A stretch of 64,000 nt of DNA from Lactobacillus johnsonii (GCF_014058685.1 NZ_CP059055.1:1364001-1428000); one strand, 5' to 3'. Positions 7,832-18,450 are shown, counted from the stretch's first letter. The notes: generated by a model not told the origin, from the letters alone. Program-made: numbers and translations.

Positions 7832-10699
7832 TTAACTTTCCCCTTGCTCCTTTTTATTATTTATCATTTGCTTAGTTAACTCAGTATCTCTTTCAAGGAC
7901 AGGTTTTAAATATTGGCCAGTATAACTTTCTTTTACTTGAGCAACTTCTTCTGGAGTACCAGTAGCCACAACTTGTCCACCGCCATCTCCTCCTTCGGGC
8001 CCCAAATCTATTAGCCAATCTGCATTTTTAATGACGTCTAAGTTATGTTCAATAATTAAAACTGTATTTCCTTCATCAACTAAGCGCTGCAATACCTCTA
8101 ACAGACGTTTAATGTCATCAGTGTGCAACCCTGTTGTAGGTTCATCCAAGATATAGAAGTTATTCCCAGTAGAAAGTTTTTGTAATTCAGAAGCCAACTT
8201 CATTCTTTGTGCTTCCCCACCAGACAAAGTAGTTGCTGATTGTCCTAACTTTACATATCCTAATCCTACATCAACAATTGTTTGTAACTTACGATGAATT
8301 TTAGGAATATTTTCAAAGAATTTGCATGCTTCGTTAATTGTCATGTTTAAAACTTGAGAAATATTTTTTTCACGGTAGGTTACTTCTAAGGTTTCTGAGT
8401 TATATCTTGTTCCGTGACAAACTTCGCAAGGGACATACACATCAGGCAAAAAATTCATTTCTATCTTAATAATTCCATCTCCATGACATGCTTCACAGCG
8501 CCCGCCCTTAACGTTAAAAGAAAACCTAGCCTTAGTATAGCCACGCATTTTTGCTTCATTAGTCTGGGCAAATAAAGTACGAATATCATCAAATACACTA
8601 GTATATGTGGCTGGATTACTACGCGGAGTTCGTCCAATAGGACTTTGATCAATATCTATAATTTTTTCGATATTTTTATATCCCTTAATTGATTCATACT
8701 TACCGGGCTTTGCAGAGTTATTATTTAACTTCTGTGCCAGAGCACGTTTCAAAATTAAGTTAACTAATGTTGATTTTCCGGAACCTGATACTCCGGTTAC
8801 AACAACTAATTTACCTAAAGGAAAATCGACAGAGATATCTTTTAAATTATTTTCTTTTGCACCAGTAACAGTTATTTTCTTACCGTTACCTTTTCTTCGC
8901 TCTAATGGAACTGGAACAATCTTTTTACCTGATAAGTACTCCCCAGTTAAAGAATGGGGATTCTTCATTACTTCTTCAGGCGTACCTGCAGCCATCACTT
9001 TTCCGCCGTATACTCCGGCTCCCGGTCCCATATCAACTAAGTAATCGGCTTGCTTCATGGTTTCATCATCATGTTCTACTACAATTAGAGAATTTCCAAG
9101 ATCTCTCATTTTCTTAAGGGAAGAAATAAGACGATCATTGTCACGCTGATGAAGACCAATTGATGGTTCATCTAGAATATACATAACGCCTGACAAGTTA
9201 GAACCAATTTGAGTTGCTAGTCTAATTCTTTGCGCTTCTCCACCAGATAGAGTGCCAGCAGAACGAGATAAAGTAAGATAGTCTAATCCAACATTAATTA
9301 AAAATGTCAAACGATCCCGTACTTCTTTCAAAATTGGCTTAGCAATCATTTCTTCTTGTTCACTTAATTTAACTGAATTGAAAAATTCTAATGCTTTTGC
9401 AATCGAAAGATCAGATGCTTCAGCAATATCTTTACCATTTACTTTCACGGCTAAAGCCTTTTCATTCAATCTTTTACCATGACAAGTTGAACAAGTCAGT
9501 TCAGTCATATACTTACCCATTGCATCACGCATGAATTTAGACATTGGATGGTGGTATCGACGATTGATATTATTTAAAATTCCTTCAAATTCTTGAACTG
9601 TATCGTTTACACCAAAGTCTCCTTCGAGATGGAATTTTATTTTCTTTCCCTTAGATCCATTTAAAATTAAATCCTTTTGTCTTTTAGTTAATTTTTTATA
9701 TGGTTTATCTAAGGGGATTTTCAAGGCTGTACAGGCTTGTTCTAACATCGCTGTATAGTACTTAGAGTTAGCCCAAGGAACTAAAGCTCCTTCACCTAAT
9801 GACTTATCCTTATCAGGAATTACTAAATCTTCATCTACTGAAAGCTTCATACCTAGTCCATCACAATCAGGACAAGCTCCAAAAGGCGCATTGAATGAAA
9901 ATAAACGCGGTTCCATTTCACCAACAGTAAAACCACAAATCGGACAAGCATAGTATTCTGAAAAGTTAATGCGTTCTCCCTTAATCACATCAACATACAT
10001 GTAACCATCGGCTAAACGAAGGGCTGCTTCTACCGAATCAAATAACCGACTACGAATATTTTCTTTAACAATTAGACGATCCACAACAATATCAATACTG
10101 TGTCGCTTGTTTTTATCTAGCTCAAACTCATCAGTAATTTCATGCATTTCGCCATCTACAATTACCCGTACATACCCCGCACGCTGAATTCGCTTAAATA
10201 CCTCTTTATGTTCTCCTCTTTTAGAACGGATAACTGGAGCTAAAATTTGAATTCTACTTCTTTCAGGCAAATCCATTACTCGATCCACCATTTGATCTAC
10301 GCTTTGTCTTTCAATTAAAGTTCCATCATTGGGACAAATCGGATGACCTACACGAGCCCACAATAAACGTAAATAATCGTTAATTTCTGTTACGGTTCCG
10401 ACCGTTGAGCGTGGATTATGTGATGTCGTCTTTTGATCAATTGAGATTGCGGGATTTAATCCATCAATTGAGTCAACATCAGCTTTATCCATTTGCCCTA
10501 AAAATTGTCTAGCATAACTTGATAACGATTCTACATATCGTCTTCTACCTTCAGCATATAAGGTATCAAATGCCAGTGAACTTTTTCCAGAGCCCGATAA
10601 ACCAGTAATAACTACTAATTTATCTTTTGGAATTGATAAACTTATATCTTTTAAATTGTGTTCCCGTGCTCCGTGAATAACAATTTTATCATTTACCAT
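7832..10699 (-). CDS. uvrA: Excinuclease ABC subunit A
   Basis: Damage-recognition ATPase of nucleotide excision repair; it loads UvrB at lesions. It has 955 residues with two ABC ATPase modules. The first P-loop GLSGSGKSS is at residues 33-41 and the second GVSGSGKST lies near 640. Signature LSGGEAQR occurs in both halves. Zinc-binding cysteine pairs are visible as CPICG, CPDC, CSTC and CEACHGDG/CEVCHG. It starts 14 bp after the uvrB stop and is co-transcribed with uvrB, so it shares the SOS control. Confidence 0.98.
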   Translation of the reverse strand: MVNDKIVIHGAREHNLKDISLSIPKDKLVVITGLSGSGKSSLAFDTLYAEGRRRYVESLSSYARQFLGQMDKADVDSIDGLNPAISIDQKTTSHNPRSTVGTVTEINDYLRLLWARVGHPICPNDGTLIERQSVDQMVDRVMDLPERSRIQILAPVIRSKRGEHKEVFKRIQRAGYVRVIVDGEMHEITDEFELDKNKRHSIDIVVDRLIVKENIRSRLFDSVEAALRLADGYMYVDVIKGERINFSEYYACPICGFTVGEMEPRLFSFNAPFGACPDCDGLGMKLSVDEDLVIPDKDKSLGEGALVPWANSKYYTAMLEQACTALKIPLDKPYKKLTKRQKDLILNGSKGKKIKFHLEGDFGVNDTVQEFEGILNNINRRYHHPMSKFMRDAMGKYMTELTCSTCHGKRLNEKALAVKVNGKDIAEASDLSIAKALEFFNSVKLSEQEEMIAKPILKEVRDRLTFLINVGLDYLTLSRSAGTLSGGEAQRIRLATQIGSNLSGVMYILDEPSIGLHQRDNDRLISSLKKMRDLGNSLIVVEHDDETMKQADYLVDMGPGAGVYGGKVMAAGTPEEVMKNPHSLTGEYLSGKKIVPVPLERRKGNGKKITVTGAKENNLKDISVDFPLGKLVVVTGVSGSGKSTLVNLILKRALAQKLNNNSAKPGKYESIKGYKNIEKIIDIDQSPIGRTPRSNPATYTSVFDDIRTLFAQTNEAKMRGYTKARFSFNVKGGRCEACHGDGIIKIEMNFLPDVYVPCEVCHGTRYNSETLEVTYREKNISQVLNMTINEACKFFENIPKIHRKLQTIVDVGLGYVKLGQSATTLSGGEAQRMKLASELQKLSTGNNFYILDEPTTGLHTDDIKRLLEVLQRLVDEGNTVLIIEHNLDVIKNADWLIDLGPEGGDGGGQVVATGTPEEVAQVKESYTGQYLKPVLERDTELTKQMINNKKEQGES

Positions 10700-10713
10700 T
10701 TAACTATCCTCCT

Positions 10714-12729
10714 CTACTTTTTCTTTTCATGCACCTGTTTTTTTAAGTCCATAATTGCATCACGCAAGTTAGCCGCTTCTTCAAAGTCCAACTTTTTAGC
10801 AGCTTCCTGCATTTGTGCAGTTAAAGTCTTAATCATATTTTGTTTTTGCTTCTTAGTCAATTCATCAAAGTTTAGGTCAGCAAAACTTTCTTTATTCTCT
10901 TTATCATCACTATCCTTAGTGATAGAAATTACATCTCTAATTGGCTTAACGATAGTTTTAGGAGTAATGCCGTGTTCTTTGTTGAATTTCATTTGTAGAC
11001 TACGTCTTCTCTCCGTAGCGTCAATTGCTTCACGCATCGAATCAGTAATCGAATCAGCATACATAATTACCTTACCATTTGAATTTCGAGCAGCACGTCC
11101 AATTGTTTGAACCAAAGGTCTGGTAGAGCGAAGAAAACCTTCTTTATCAGCATCTAGAATTGCAACTAGAGACACTTCAGGAACATCGATACCTTCCCTT
11201 AAAAGATTAATCCCTATTAGTACATCAAATTTTCCTAGCCTTAAATCTCTAATAATTTCAAGACGTTCTAAAGTTTTGATATCAGAATGTAGATATCGTA
11301 CTTTTATACCCAAATCCTTTAAATAGTCAGTTAAGTCTTCGGCCATTTTCTTAGTTAAAGTTGTAACAAAAACACGCTCATTACGTTCAATACGCTTATT
11401 AACTTCACCAACTAAATCGTCGATTTGTCCCTTAATTGGTCTAACCTCAATTTCAGGATCAAGTAATCCAGTAGGACGAATAATTTGCTCAACCTTGTGA
11501 TCAGTTTGATTAAGTTCATAATCACCTGGAGTTGCTGATACATACATGATTTGATTTACATGTTTTTCAAACTCTTCTAATTTTAAAGGTCGGTTATCTA
11601 AAGCAGATGGAAGTCTAAAACCATAATCAATTAAGGTTTGCTTACGTGCCCTATCTCCATTGTACATTGCCTTTAGTTCTGGCATTGTGGCATGCGATTC
11701 ATCAATTAAAATTAAGAAGTCATCAGGAAAGAAATCTAACAAGGTATGTGGTGGCTGTCCAGCTTTTCGTCCTTCCATGTGTCTAGAGTAGTTTTCAATT
11801 CCATTAGTGTAGCCAACTTCACTCATCATTTCCATATCATAAGTGGTTCTTTGTTTAATTCGTTGAGCTTCTAAAAGTTTTCCTTCCCCTTCGAACTTTT
11901 TCACCTGAATATTCATTTCATCTTTAATTGAGGTCAAAGCTCTTTCCATAATTTGTTCATTAGTAACAAAGTGAGTGGCTGGGAAAATAGAAACTTGTTC
12001 CCGCTCTCCAATTACTTCACCAGTTAAAGAATCTACTTCAACAATTCGGTCAATCTCATCACCAAAAAATTCAACTCTAAATGCATGATCAGAATATCCT
12101 GCTGGAAAAATTTCTACTACATCACCGCGTACTCTAAAGCGCCCACGCTGAAAATCAATATCATTACGATCATATTGAATATTTACTAAATCTCGTAATA
12201 GCACATCTCGGCTAATCTCTTGGCCTTCAGATAGAGATACTACACTAGCCGCATACTCTCTCGGATCACCTAAACCATAAATACATGATACTGACGCCAC
12301 AACAATTACATCATTTCTCGACATTAAATCACTAGTGGTCTTATGCCGTAATTGATCAATTTCATCATTAATTGATGAATCTTTCTCAATATAAGTATCA
12401 GATTGTGGTACATAAGCTTCTGGTTGATAGTAATCGTAATAAGACACAAAATAATCAACGGCATTCTTAGGGAAAAATTCTTTAAATTCACCATACAGTT
12501 GACCAACCAAAGTTTTATTATGAGAAATTACTAAAGTTGGCTTATTTAGCTTAGCTATTACATTTGCCATAGTAAAAGTCTTACCGGTTCCAGTAGCACC
12601 TTCTAGGATTTGTGCTTTTTCTCCTTGCTCAAATCCATCAGTCAACTTTTTAATTGCTTGCTCTTGATCTCCTGCTGGTTGAAATTTAGAGACAAGTTCA
12701 AATTTTTTATTTTTTTGTCGTCTAATCAT
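10714..12729 (-). CDS. uvrB: Excinuclease ABC subunit B
   Basis: Helicase-like damage verification subunit of nucleotide excision repair. It has 671 residues. Walker [11 protein letters not shown] lies near residue 40-50 and the beta-hairpin [10 protein letters not shown] near 95-105, both diagnostic. [10 protein letters not shown] is the DEAD-type box, QTIGRAARN is helicase motif VI, and a UVR domain ([17 protein letters not shown]) at the C-terminus contacts UvrC. ATG at 12729 follows GGAGGAT. It is the first gene of uvrB-uvrA. Confidence 0.98.
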   Translation of the reverse strand: MIRRQKNKKFELVSKFQPAGDQEQAIKKLTDGFEQGEKAQILEGATGTGKTFTMANVIAKLNKPTLVISHNKTLVGQLYGEFKEFFPKNAVDYFVSYYDYYQPEAYVPQSDTYIEKDSSINDEIDQLRHKTTSDLMSRNDVIVVASVSCIYGLGDPREYAASVVSLSEGQEISRDVLLRDLVNIQYDRNDIDFQRGRFRVRGDVVEIFPAGYSDHAFRVEFFGDEIDRIVEVDSLTGEVIGEREQVSIFPATHFVTNEQIMERALTSIKDEMNIQVKKFEGEGKLLEAQRIKQRTTYDMEMMSEVGYTNGIENYSRHMEGRKAGQPPHTLLDFFPDDFLILIDESHATMPELKAMYNGDRARKQTLIDYGFRLPSALDNRPLKLEEFEKHVNQIMYVSATPGDYELNQTDHKVEQIIRPTGLLDPEIEVRPIKGQIDDLVGEVNKRIERNERVFVTTLTKKMAEDLTDYLKDLGIKVRYLHSDIKTLERLEIIRDLRLGKFDVLIGINLLREGIDVPEVSLVAILDADKEGFLRSTRPLVQTIGRAARNSNGKVIMYADSITDSMREAIDATERRRSLQMKFNKEHGITPKTIVKPIRDVISITKDSDDKENKESFADLNFDELTKKQKQNMIKTLTAQMQEAAKKLDFEEAANLRDAIMDLKKQVHEKKK

Positions 12730-12743
12730 TTTTCATCCTCCGC

Positions 12744-12773
12744 AAAAAAAGTTGGACTAAAATAGCCCAACTT
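12744..12773 (-). terminator. Intrinsic hairpin between the uvrB promoter and uvrB
   Basis: AAGTTGG and CCAACTT arms with a 10-nt loop followed on the minus strand by seven U. It sits downstream of the SOS box and -10 candidates and ends about a dozen bases before the uvrB ATG. It can terminate pgm transcripts, but it would also lie in the uvrB leader and act as an attenuator. Confidence 0.75.
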
Positions 12774-12800
12774 CTATATAACGTATTCATTTTACTACAG

Positions 12801-12814
12801 CGAACGTATTTTCG
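12801..12814 (-). promoter_or_regulatory. SOS box (LexA/DinR operator) upstream of uvrBA
   Basis: CGAAC-GTAT-TTTCG matches the Gram-positive LexA site CGAAC-N4-GTTCG with one mismatch. A -10 candidate TAAAAT lies a few bases downstream on the minus strand. The site explains damage-induced expression of uvrBA. Confidence 0.8.
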
Positions 12815-12827
12815 CACTATTTTTGCA

Positions 12828-14552
12828 TTACTTTAATAAATTAGCTAATGCATCTTGATACTCTTCTGCAGCTTTTTCTGCAGTTTCAATATCTTTCTTA
12901 TTTACTCCAACATAAGCCTTGATTACAGGTTCAGTTCCTGATGGACGAAGAGCAACCCAAGTTTCATCATCTAAGAAGTACTTCAAAACGTTAGACTTAG
13001 GGAAAACAGTTAATGGAGTTTTCTTTCCATCTTCAATAGTTTCTTGGGTTTCGAAGTCTTGAATCTTAACAACCTTTGCATCATTAATTTCAGTTAAATG
13101 TTCTTTACGTAACTTACTCATTAATTCAGCCATCTTCTTTTGACCACCAATACCAGGCATTTCGATAGCCTTAGTAATTTCGTAAGCTACACCATATTTT
13201 TGCCAGATTTCTTGTAACCCATCAAAAACAGTCATTCCTTTAGATGCATAGTAACTTGCTACTTCTGCAAACATTAATGCACCTTGCATAGCATCTTTAT
13301 CTCTAGCGAATGGCTTGAATAAGTAACCGTAACTTTCTTCAAATCCCATCAAGAATTTACCGTCATTTTCTTTATTCATCCGGTCAACTTCTTCACCAAT
13401 GTACTTGAATCCAGTTAGCACATGCTTAGTTTTAATACCAAAATCATCAGCAATCTTAAATGGAAGTGCACTTGAAACTACTGAAGTCACTAATTCATAG
13501 TCGGATGAAAGAGTTCCGTTTTCCTTCATATGAACTAATAAGTAATAGGCCATTAATGTAGCAATTTGATTACCAGTTAAAACTTGGAAATCACCATCTG
13601 ATTTTCTAACAGCAGCACCCATTCTATCAGCATCTGGATCCGTTGCAATAATAACATTTGCATCAACTTCATTAGCAAGCTTAAATCCTGGTTCAAATAC
13701 ATCACGATACTCTGGATTAGGTTTGATAGTTGTAGGGAATTCTGGATCAATAATGGATTGGTTTGGAACTGGAATCACATTGTCAAAACCACCTTGTCTG
13801 AATGCACGATCATATAGCATCTTTCCAGTACCATGTAATGGAGTGTAGATAATCTTTAATTTATCAGCATTAGCCTTAACCATTTCAGGATCAACAGTAA
13901 CATCCTTTAAACGAGCTAAGTATGCTTCATCCACATCTTCACCAATCAATTGTAGCGTGCCATTAGCCCGTAGTTCTTCCACGGGAGCAGCTTTAACACT
14001 AAAAATGTCATCAACTTTTTGAGCATAAGCAAATAAACGATCTGCATTTTCTGGCGCCATTTGAGCACCGTCTTCGCCATAAACCTTATAACCATTATAT
14101 TGTTTAGCATTATGTGAAGCAGTGATGTTAATTCCAGCAAAGGTATTTAAGTGACGGACAGCAAATGATAATTCAGGAGTTGGCCTCAAATCATCAAATA
14201 AGTATACATGAATTCCATGTGCACCTAAAATACGAGCTGCGTGTTCGGCGAATTCTCTTGAGTGATAGCGTGAATCAAAAGAAATTGCAACGCCACGTTT
14301 CTTAGCTTCTTCACCATTTTCATCAATTAGTCTTGCAAGACCTTCGGTTACTCTTCCCACAGTAAACAAATTAATTCTGTTTGTACCAGGTTCAAGTCTA
14401 CCTCTCATCCCGGCAGTACCAAAATTAATATCTTGTCCGAAAGCATCTTCAATCCACTTTTCATCTTTACCTAGATCATTTAATTGATCTTTTAAATAAT
14501 CGGGTAAATTATTTGCATTAGTCCATTGACTATAAATTTCTTTTGCGTTCAT
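12828..14552 (-). CDS. pgm: Phosphoglucomutase (alpha-D-phosphohexomutase family)
   Basis: Interconverts glucose-1-phosphate and glucose-6-phosphate, joining the Leloir pathway and nucleotide-sugar synthesis to glycolysis. It has 574 residues, the long phosphomannomutase-like form common in Firmicutes. The phosphoserine loop TASHNAKQYNGYK has its catalytic Ser at 146. The metal-binding loop is DPDADR, the sugar-specificity loop GFEESYGYL, and the phosphate-binding loop RPSGTEP near the C-terminus. Start ATG at 14552 follows AGAGGAAA. It lies beside the gal genes with a separate leader. The galactose pathway needs this enzyme to deliver its product to glycolysis. Confidence 0.93.
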   Translation of the reverse strand: MNAKEIYSQWTNANNLPDYLKDQLNDLGKDEKWIEDAFGQDINFGTAGMRGRLEPGTNRINLFTVGRVTEGLARLIDENGEEAKKRGVAISFDSRYHSREFAEHAARILGAHGIHVYLFDDLRPTPELSFAVRHLNTFAGINITASHNAKQYNGYKVYGEDGAQMAPENADRLFAYAQKVDDIFSVKAAPVEELRANGTLQLIGEDVDEAYLARLKDVTVDPEMVKANADKLKIIYTPLHGTGKMLYDRAFRQGGFDNVIPVPNQSIIDPEFPTTIKPNPEYRDVFEPGFKLANEVDANVIIATDPDADRMGAAVRKSDGDFQVLTGNQIATLMAYYLLVHMKENGTLSSDYELVTSVVSSALPFKIADDFGIKTKHVLTGFKYIGEEVDRMNKENDGKFLMGFEESYGYLFKPFARDKDAMQGALMFAEVASYYASKGMTVFDGLQEIWQKYGVAYEITKAIEMPGIGGQKKMAELMSKLRKEHLTEINDAKVVKIQDFETQETIEDGKKTPLTVFPKSNVLKYFLDDETWVALRPSGTEPVIKAYVGVNKKDIETAEKAAEEYQDALANLLK

Positions 14553-14678
14553 AATTTCCTCTTTACGTAAATTTTATGGTTTCATCTGCTATTTTAACGC
14601 AACTCATTGTGAAATTGCTATCATATAACCATAAAATTTTTCTATGCATCAAAGATACTTATGACCCTTACTTTATAA

Positions 14679-15665
14679 TCACTTGAAATTCCAGTTGATT
14701 TCACGTTCAAACTTTTCATAAGGAAGTAACGTAATCTCTCCTAAATCGGTTCCCTCCGCAGGTGGACATTGAGCTTCTAATGTAATTCCATCATACTGTC
14801 CAATATTATTTGCCACACCAGTATAATTAAAGTGATTAGCTGTATACATCACAATTGCAGGTGCATTCGTAGTCATAATCATTTGATGATTTTTTGATGT
14901 TAAGATTGCAGCTGGCTGCATCCCATTTAAGATAAAAGGATGATCTAAACCATTACGCAATTTAATTTGGTCATCGTCACTGTTTAAAGCTAGAGAAATT
15001 CTCTTTTTCTTTCTAAAGTCAAAAGGAGTATTTTTGACATTTTTCATCCCTTGATTCGGTAAGCCATCTTCACCAACAGGCAAATAATAGTCAGCTGCAA
15101 GTTGTAGTTCTAAGTCAGCTGCTTTTTCTCCTAAATTAAAATAAGTATGATTAGCTGGATTAAAAATCGTCAATTGATCACTTACAGCTGTAAGTATATA
15201 AGTTAGGTTGTTCTCATTATCTAACTTATACCGAGCATGTAATTTCATATTACCAGAATAACCATTCTCACCATCTGCATCAAAAAGGAAAAAGTCAGCT
15301 TGAGCCTCTTGATCCGAATTCTTTAACTTAAAACTCCAAATCTTCATGTCAGTCCCAAGACCTCCATGAATATGATTTTTTCCATCATTTTGAGGCAATT
15401 GCTGGATCTGTCTTCCACGTCTCCATTGTCCTAAACGAACACGACCACAAATCCGACCAACTGTCCCACCTAAAAAGTTTCTTTCTTTTGAATAATCTTC
15501 TGGACTATTCAAAGTCAAAATCATATTCTCCTGATTCAGTAAGACTTTTTCTAAAGTAGCGCCATAATTAAGAATATTAACTTGCATTCCATAATCGTTT
15601 TCAAGGCTAATCTCACACAAGTCTTGGCTATCTTTACGTCCATACTTTTCAAAACTAGTTTTCAT
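14679..15665 (-). CDS. galM: Aldose 1-epimerase (galactose mutarotase)
   Basis: Converts beta-D-galactose released by beta-galactosidase to the alpha anomer used by GalK. It has 328 residues with the galactose-mutarotase fold. NHTYFNLGEK carries the conserved histidine of the active site, an earlier His lies in GKNHIHGGLG, and the catalytic Glu is in TLEAQCPPAEG. It begins directly after the galT stop, so galK-galT-galM form one operon. Confidence 0.94.
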   Translation of the reverse strand: MKTSFEKYGRKDSQDLCEISLENDYGMQVNILNYGATLEKVLLNQENMILTLNSPEDYSKERNFLGGTVGRICGRVRLGQWRRGRQIQQLPQNDGKNHIHGGLGTDMKIWSFKLKNSDQEAQADFFLFDADGENGYSGNMKLHARYKLDNENNLTYILTAVSDQLTIFNPANHTYFNLGEKAADLELQLAADYYLPVGEDGLPNQGMKNVKNTPFDFRKKKRISLALNSDDDQIKLRNGLDHPFILNGMQPAAILTSKNHQMIMTTNAPAIVMYTANHFNYTGVANNIGQYDGITLEAQCPPAEGTDLGEITLLPYEKFEREINWNFK

Positions 15666-17135
15666 TTACCTATCTACCTCGCTTATTAAAGCATCAGTAA
15701 ACTTTTGCCACCCTATTTCTCCATCTTTATTATTCTTAAAAACACCTGCACACTCGAGTACTTGATCAAATATTTCGACTAAGGCTTGCTGTAAAATAGA
15801 GTCGACATTTTCTTTGGCAATTTGAGAATCTGCTTTCAGTTTTCTAGCCCAATCAAGGTGACTATCAGCTATCTGATTATCTTGATTAAGTAAATACTTC
15901 TTAACTTCCTCTAATTCTCCTTTAAGTCTCCCAGGTAAAATTGCCCTACCCATCACTTCGATTAAACCAATATTTTCTTTTTTAATATGCCAAAGTTCAG
16001 CATGTGGGTGGAAAATTCCTAATGGATATTCATCACTAGTATTATTATCACGAAGAACCAAATCCAAAATAAATCTATCACCTTCACGGTGCATAATTGG
16101 CGTAACAGTATGATGTTTACTATTACCTTCAAAAGCTTTAATTTGACGAGCTGGATCGCTATAATGATCCCAAAAATCGATAATTTTACTCCCTAAATCA
16201 ATTAGATCTAATGAATTTTTACTAATCAAGCGTAGATCACTCATTGGCCAATCAACTATACCAGCCTTAACTTCAAGATATTTTTCAAAATAAATCTCTT
16301 TTTTAATTTTAGCCTTCATCATTGGAAAAATATGACGTCCACCTTGGTAATGTTCATGGGCTAGCATTGAACCACCGACAATTGGCAAGTCTGCATTTGA
16401 ACCAACAAAATATTCAGGCAGCTGCTTTTCAATATCAACTAAATTAATTAAAGTTTGTTGATTAATAATCATTGGGATATGCTTTTGATCTAAGAAAATA
16501 CAATGCTCATTAAAATAGGCATACGGTGAATATTGAAAGCCCCAAGGTCGACCTCCGATCATCATCCGGATTATTCGCAAATTGCTGCGCGCATTTTTTC
16601 CATATCCACCTAGATACCCTTCATTTTCTAAACACAGTGCACATTTGGGGTACTTATTTTCCACATTATGAGCTGCAGCTGCGATTGCTTTAGGATCTTT
16701 TTCAGGTTTTGAAAGATTAATTGTTATTTCCAATTCATGATTCTTAGAGCTCTTTCCAGAAAAAACAATATTTTTAGCAATAGCTTCTTTTTTAACATAA
16801 TTATTGTCAACACAAAGTCGATAAAACCAATCAGTTGCAGTCTTAGGCGACTTTTGCATCTTTTCCCAGAAAATTTCATTTACCTTTGAAGGTGCTGGTA
16901 TTTTTAAATCATATAATTCATCATTCAAAACTTCACGTGAGGTAATATCATCAGGGATTTTTTTTTGATCTACAGCTATTTGAACAAGTTGCTTTACAGG
17001 AGATAGATTTTCATCATATTCTTCATCTTCATCTCCTACCAAAGCCTTAATTTTATTAACTAGGTAAACATAATCTAACTCTTTATACGTTCCACTATCA
17101 ATCACTTCATGCGCAAATTTTTCAATAACTTTCAT
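15666..17135 (-). CDS. galT: Galactose-1-phosphate uridylyltransferase (GalT2 type)
   Basis: Transfers UMP from UDP-glucose to galactose-1-phosphate in the Leloir pathway. It has 489 residues, the long Gram-positive form, which is distinct from the shorter HPH-motif E. coli enzyme. Conserved stretches visible are KCALCLENEGYLGGYG, WGFQYSPYAYFNEHCI, GGSMLAHEHYQGG and the C-terminal GRAILPGRL. It lies 18 bp after galK. Its product glucose-1-phosphate is used by Pgm, encoded just downstream of galM. Confidence 0.96.
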   Translation of the reverse strand: MKVIEKFAHEVIDSGTYKELDYVYLVNKIKALVGDEDEEYDENLSPVKQLVQIAVDQKKIPDDITSREVLNDELYDLKIPAPSKVNEIFWEKMQKSPKTATDWFYRLCVDNNYVKKEAIAKNIVFSGKSSKNHELEITINLSKPEKDPKAIAAAAHNVENKYPKCALCLENEGYLGGYGKNARSNLRIIRMMIGGRPWGFQYSPYAYFNEHCIFLDQKHIPMIINQQTLINLVDIEKQLPEYFVGSNADLPIVGGSMLAHEHYQGGRHIFPMMKAKIKKEIYFEKYLEVKAGIVDWPMSDLRLISKNSLDLIDLGSKIIDFWDHYSDPARQIKAFEGNSKHHTVTPIMHREGDRFILDLVLRDNNTSDEYPLGIFHPHAELWHIKKENIGLIEVMGRAILPGRLKGELEEVKKYLLNQDNQIADSHLDWARKLKADSQIAKENVDSILQQALVEIFDQVLECAGVFKNNKDGEIGWQKFTDALISEVDR

Positions 17136-17153
17136 TTTTGTAGCTCCTTAAGT

Positions 17154-18323
17154 TTAAATTTTATTAGTTCCATCTACAATTTCTGCGTCATAGAAACTTG
17201 CATCATAACCTACTTTATCGCGATATATTTTACCAACATTTTTCTTAAACGCTTCTGCTTTATCTTTTTTCACAATTGCAATTGCACTGCCGCCAAAACC
17301 GCCACCAATCATTCTGGCACCTAAAACACCCTCTTGTTTCCAAGCAGCTTCTGCTAGTGTATCCAGTTCTTTACCTGTTACTTCATAATCATAGTGGAGA
17401 GAAATGTGGGATGCGTTTATCAAATGGCCCAATTTTTTAAGATCATTATTTTTCATTGCCTTAGTTGCTCGGATCGTTCTTTCATTTTCATTAACTGCAT
17501 GACGAGCACGTTTTATTTCTGTCTCATCATTAATTAAATATGCATATTCGTCAAAAGTCTGACTATCTAATTCACCTAAAGAAGTAATATCAAGCTTAGT
17601 TTTCAATTTTTCCAAGGCATTCTTACATTCTCTTACCCGATCGTTGTAAGCAGAGTCGGCCAGAGTATGCTCTTTATTGGTGGACATAATAATAATCTCA
17701 TAGTCTCCTAACTTAAGAGGCATGTATTCATATTCCATGGTGTTGCAATCAAGGAAAATTGCACTATCTTTCTTACCCATAATGCAGGCAAATTGATCCA
17801 TAATTCCCGAGTTTAAACCGATAAATTCATTTTCTGTTTTTTGACCGAGTCGGGCTAAATCTGGCCGATCAATATCTAAATCAAATTCATCTTTTAAGAT
17901 CATTCCCATTAACATTTCAATTGCTGCACTTGAAGATAGACCAGATCCTGATGGTAAGTCAGCCTTAATATAAAGGTTAAAACCATGGTTAATTTTTTCG
18001 CCGTCTTCTCGTTGACGTAAATAAGTAATCATTCCTTTAAAATAATTAGTCCAAAAGCGTTTATCTTTTTCTACTGAATCATCATCTAAATCAAATTCGA
18101 CAATTTCACCATCTACATTACCTGAATAAAGACGAACCTTTTTGTCATCTCTTGGTCCATAAACGCCGTAAACACCTAAACTAATTGCTGCTGGAAAAAC
18201 ATGTCCTCCATTATAGTCAGTATGCTCTCCAATCACATTAATTCGACCAGGTGAGAAGAAAACATCTTTTCCACTTTCACTAAATACTTCTTGATAGTCT
18301 TTAAGTAATTCATCTTTATTCAT
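17154..18323 (-). CDS. galK: Galactokinase
   Basis: Phosphorylates alpha-D-galactose with ATP, the entry step of the Leloir pathway. It has 389 residues and belongs to the GHMP kinases. The galactokinase signature GRINVIGEHTDYNGG is at residues 26-40 and the ATP loop LPSGSGLSSSAA near 128-138. The third motif, ARMIGGGFGGSAIA, lies near the C-terminus. ATG at 18323 follows AGAGG. It is the first gene of galK-galT-galM with its own promoter, a cre site and a LacR-like repeat upstream. Confidence 0.97.
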   Translation of the reverse strand: MNKDELLKDYQEVFSESGKDVFFSPGRINVIGEHTDYNGGHVFPAAISLGVYGVYGPRDDKKVRLYSGNVDGEIVEFDLDDDSVEKDKRFWTNYFKGMITYLRQREDGEKINHGFNLYIKADLPSGSGLSSSAAIEMLMGMILKDEFDLDIDRPDLARLGQKTENEFIGLNSGIMDQFACIMGKKDSAIFLDCNTMEYEYMPLKLGDYEIIIMSTNKEHTLADSAYNDRVRECKNALEKLKTKLDITSLGELDSQTFDEYAYLINDETEIKRARHAVNENERTIRATKAMKNNDLKKLGHLINASHISLHYDYEVTGKELDTLAEAAWKQEGVLGARMIGGGFGGSAIAIVKKDKAEAFKKNVGKIYRDKVGYDASFYDAEIVDGTNKI

Positions 18324-18344
18324 AATTTTTACCTCTTAATTTTT

Positions 18345-18358
18345 TGTAATCGCTTTTA
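18345..18358 (-). promoter_or_regulatory. cre site (CcpA) in the galK leader
   Basis: TAAAAGCGATTACA on the minus strand matches TGWAANCGNTNWCA with one mismatch. It lies between the -10 hexamer and the galK start, where bound CcpA would block transcription. Confidence 0.7.
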
Positions 18359-18364
18359 TAATTA

Positions 18365-18400
18365 ATTATAAAACTATTTAGTAAATAAATTTATTAAATT
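18365..18400 (-). promoter_or_regulatory. galK promoter with LacR-like operator
   Basis: Minus-strand TATAAT at 18365-18370. Upstream, where a weak -35 would be, lies an A/T palindromic stretch with GTAAAT and ATTTAT half-sites (18377-18400). These resemble the repeats in front of lacS and lacL, so LacR may coordinate galKTM with the lac genes. Confidence 0.5.
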
Positions 18401-18404
18401 TCAT

Positions 18405-18440
18405 AAAAAGGGTATAAAGTTAATATTAATCCTTTATACC
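18405..18440 (-). terminator. Terminator of the lacS-GH42 operon
   Basis: Perfect 9-bp stem GGTATAAAG / CTTTATACC followed on the minus strand by a CTTTTT run. It separates lacS-GH42 from galKTM. Confidence 0.85.
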
Positions 18441-18450
18441 TAACTTATTT

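Noticed and set aside
10658..11110. Open frame of 150 codons on the plus strand across the 3' end of uvrB
   Set aside because: It lies antisense to the well-conserved uvrB coding sequence, has Ser/Leu/Phe-rich composition typical of a reverse-strand shadow, and no ribosome-binding site.
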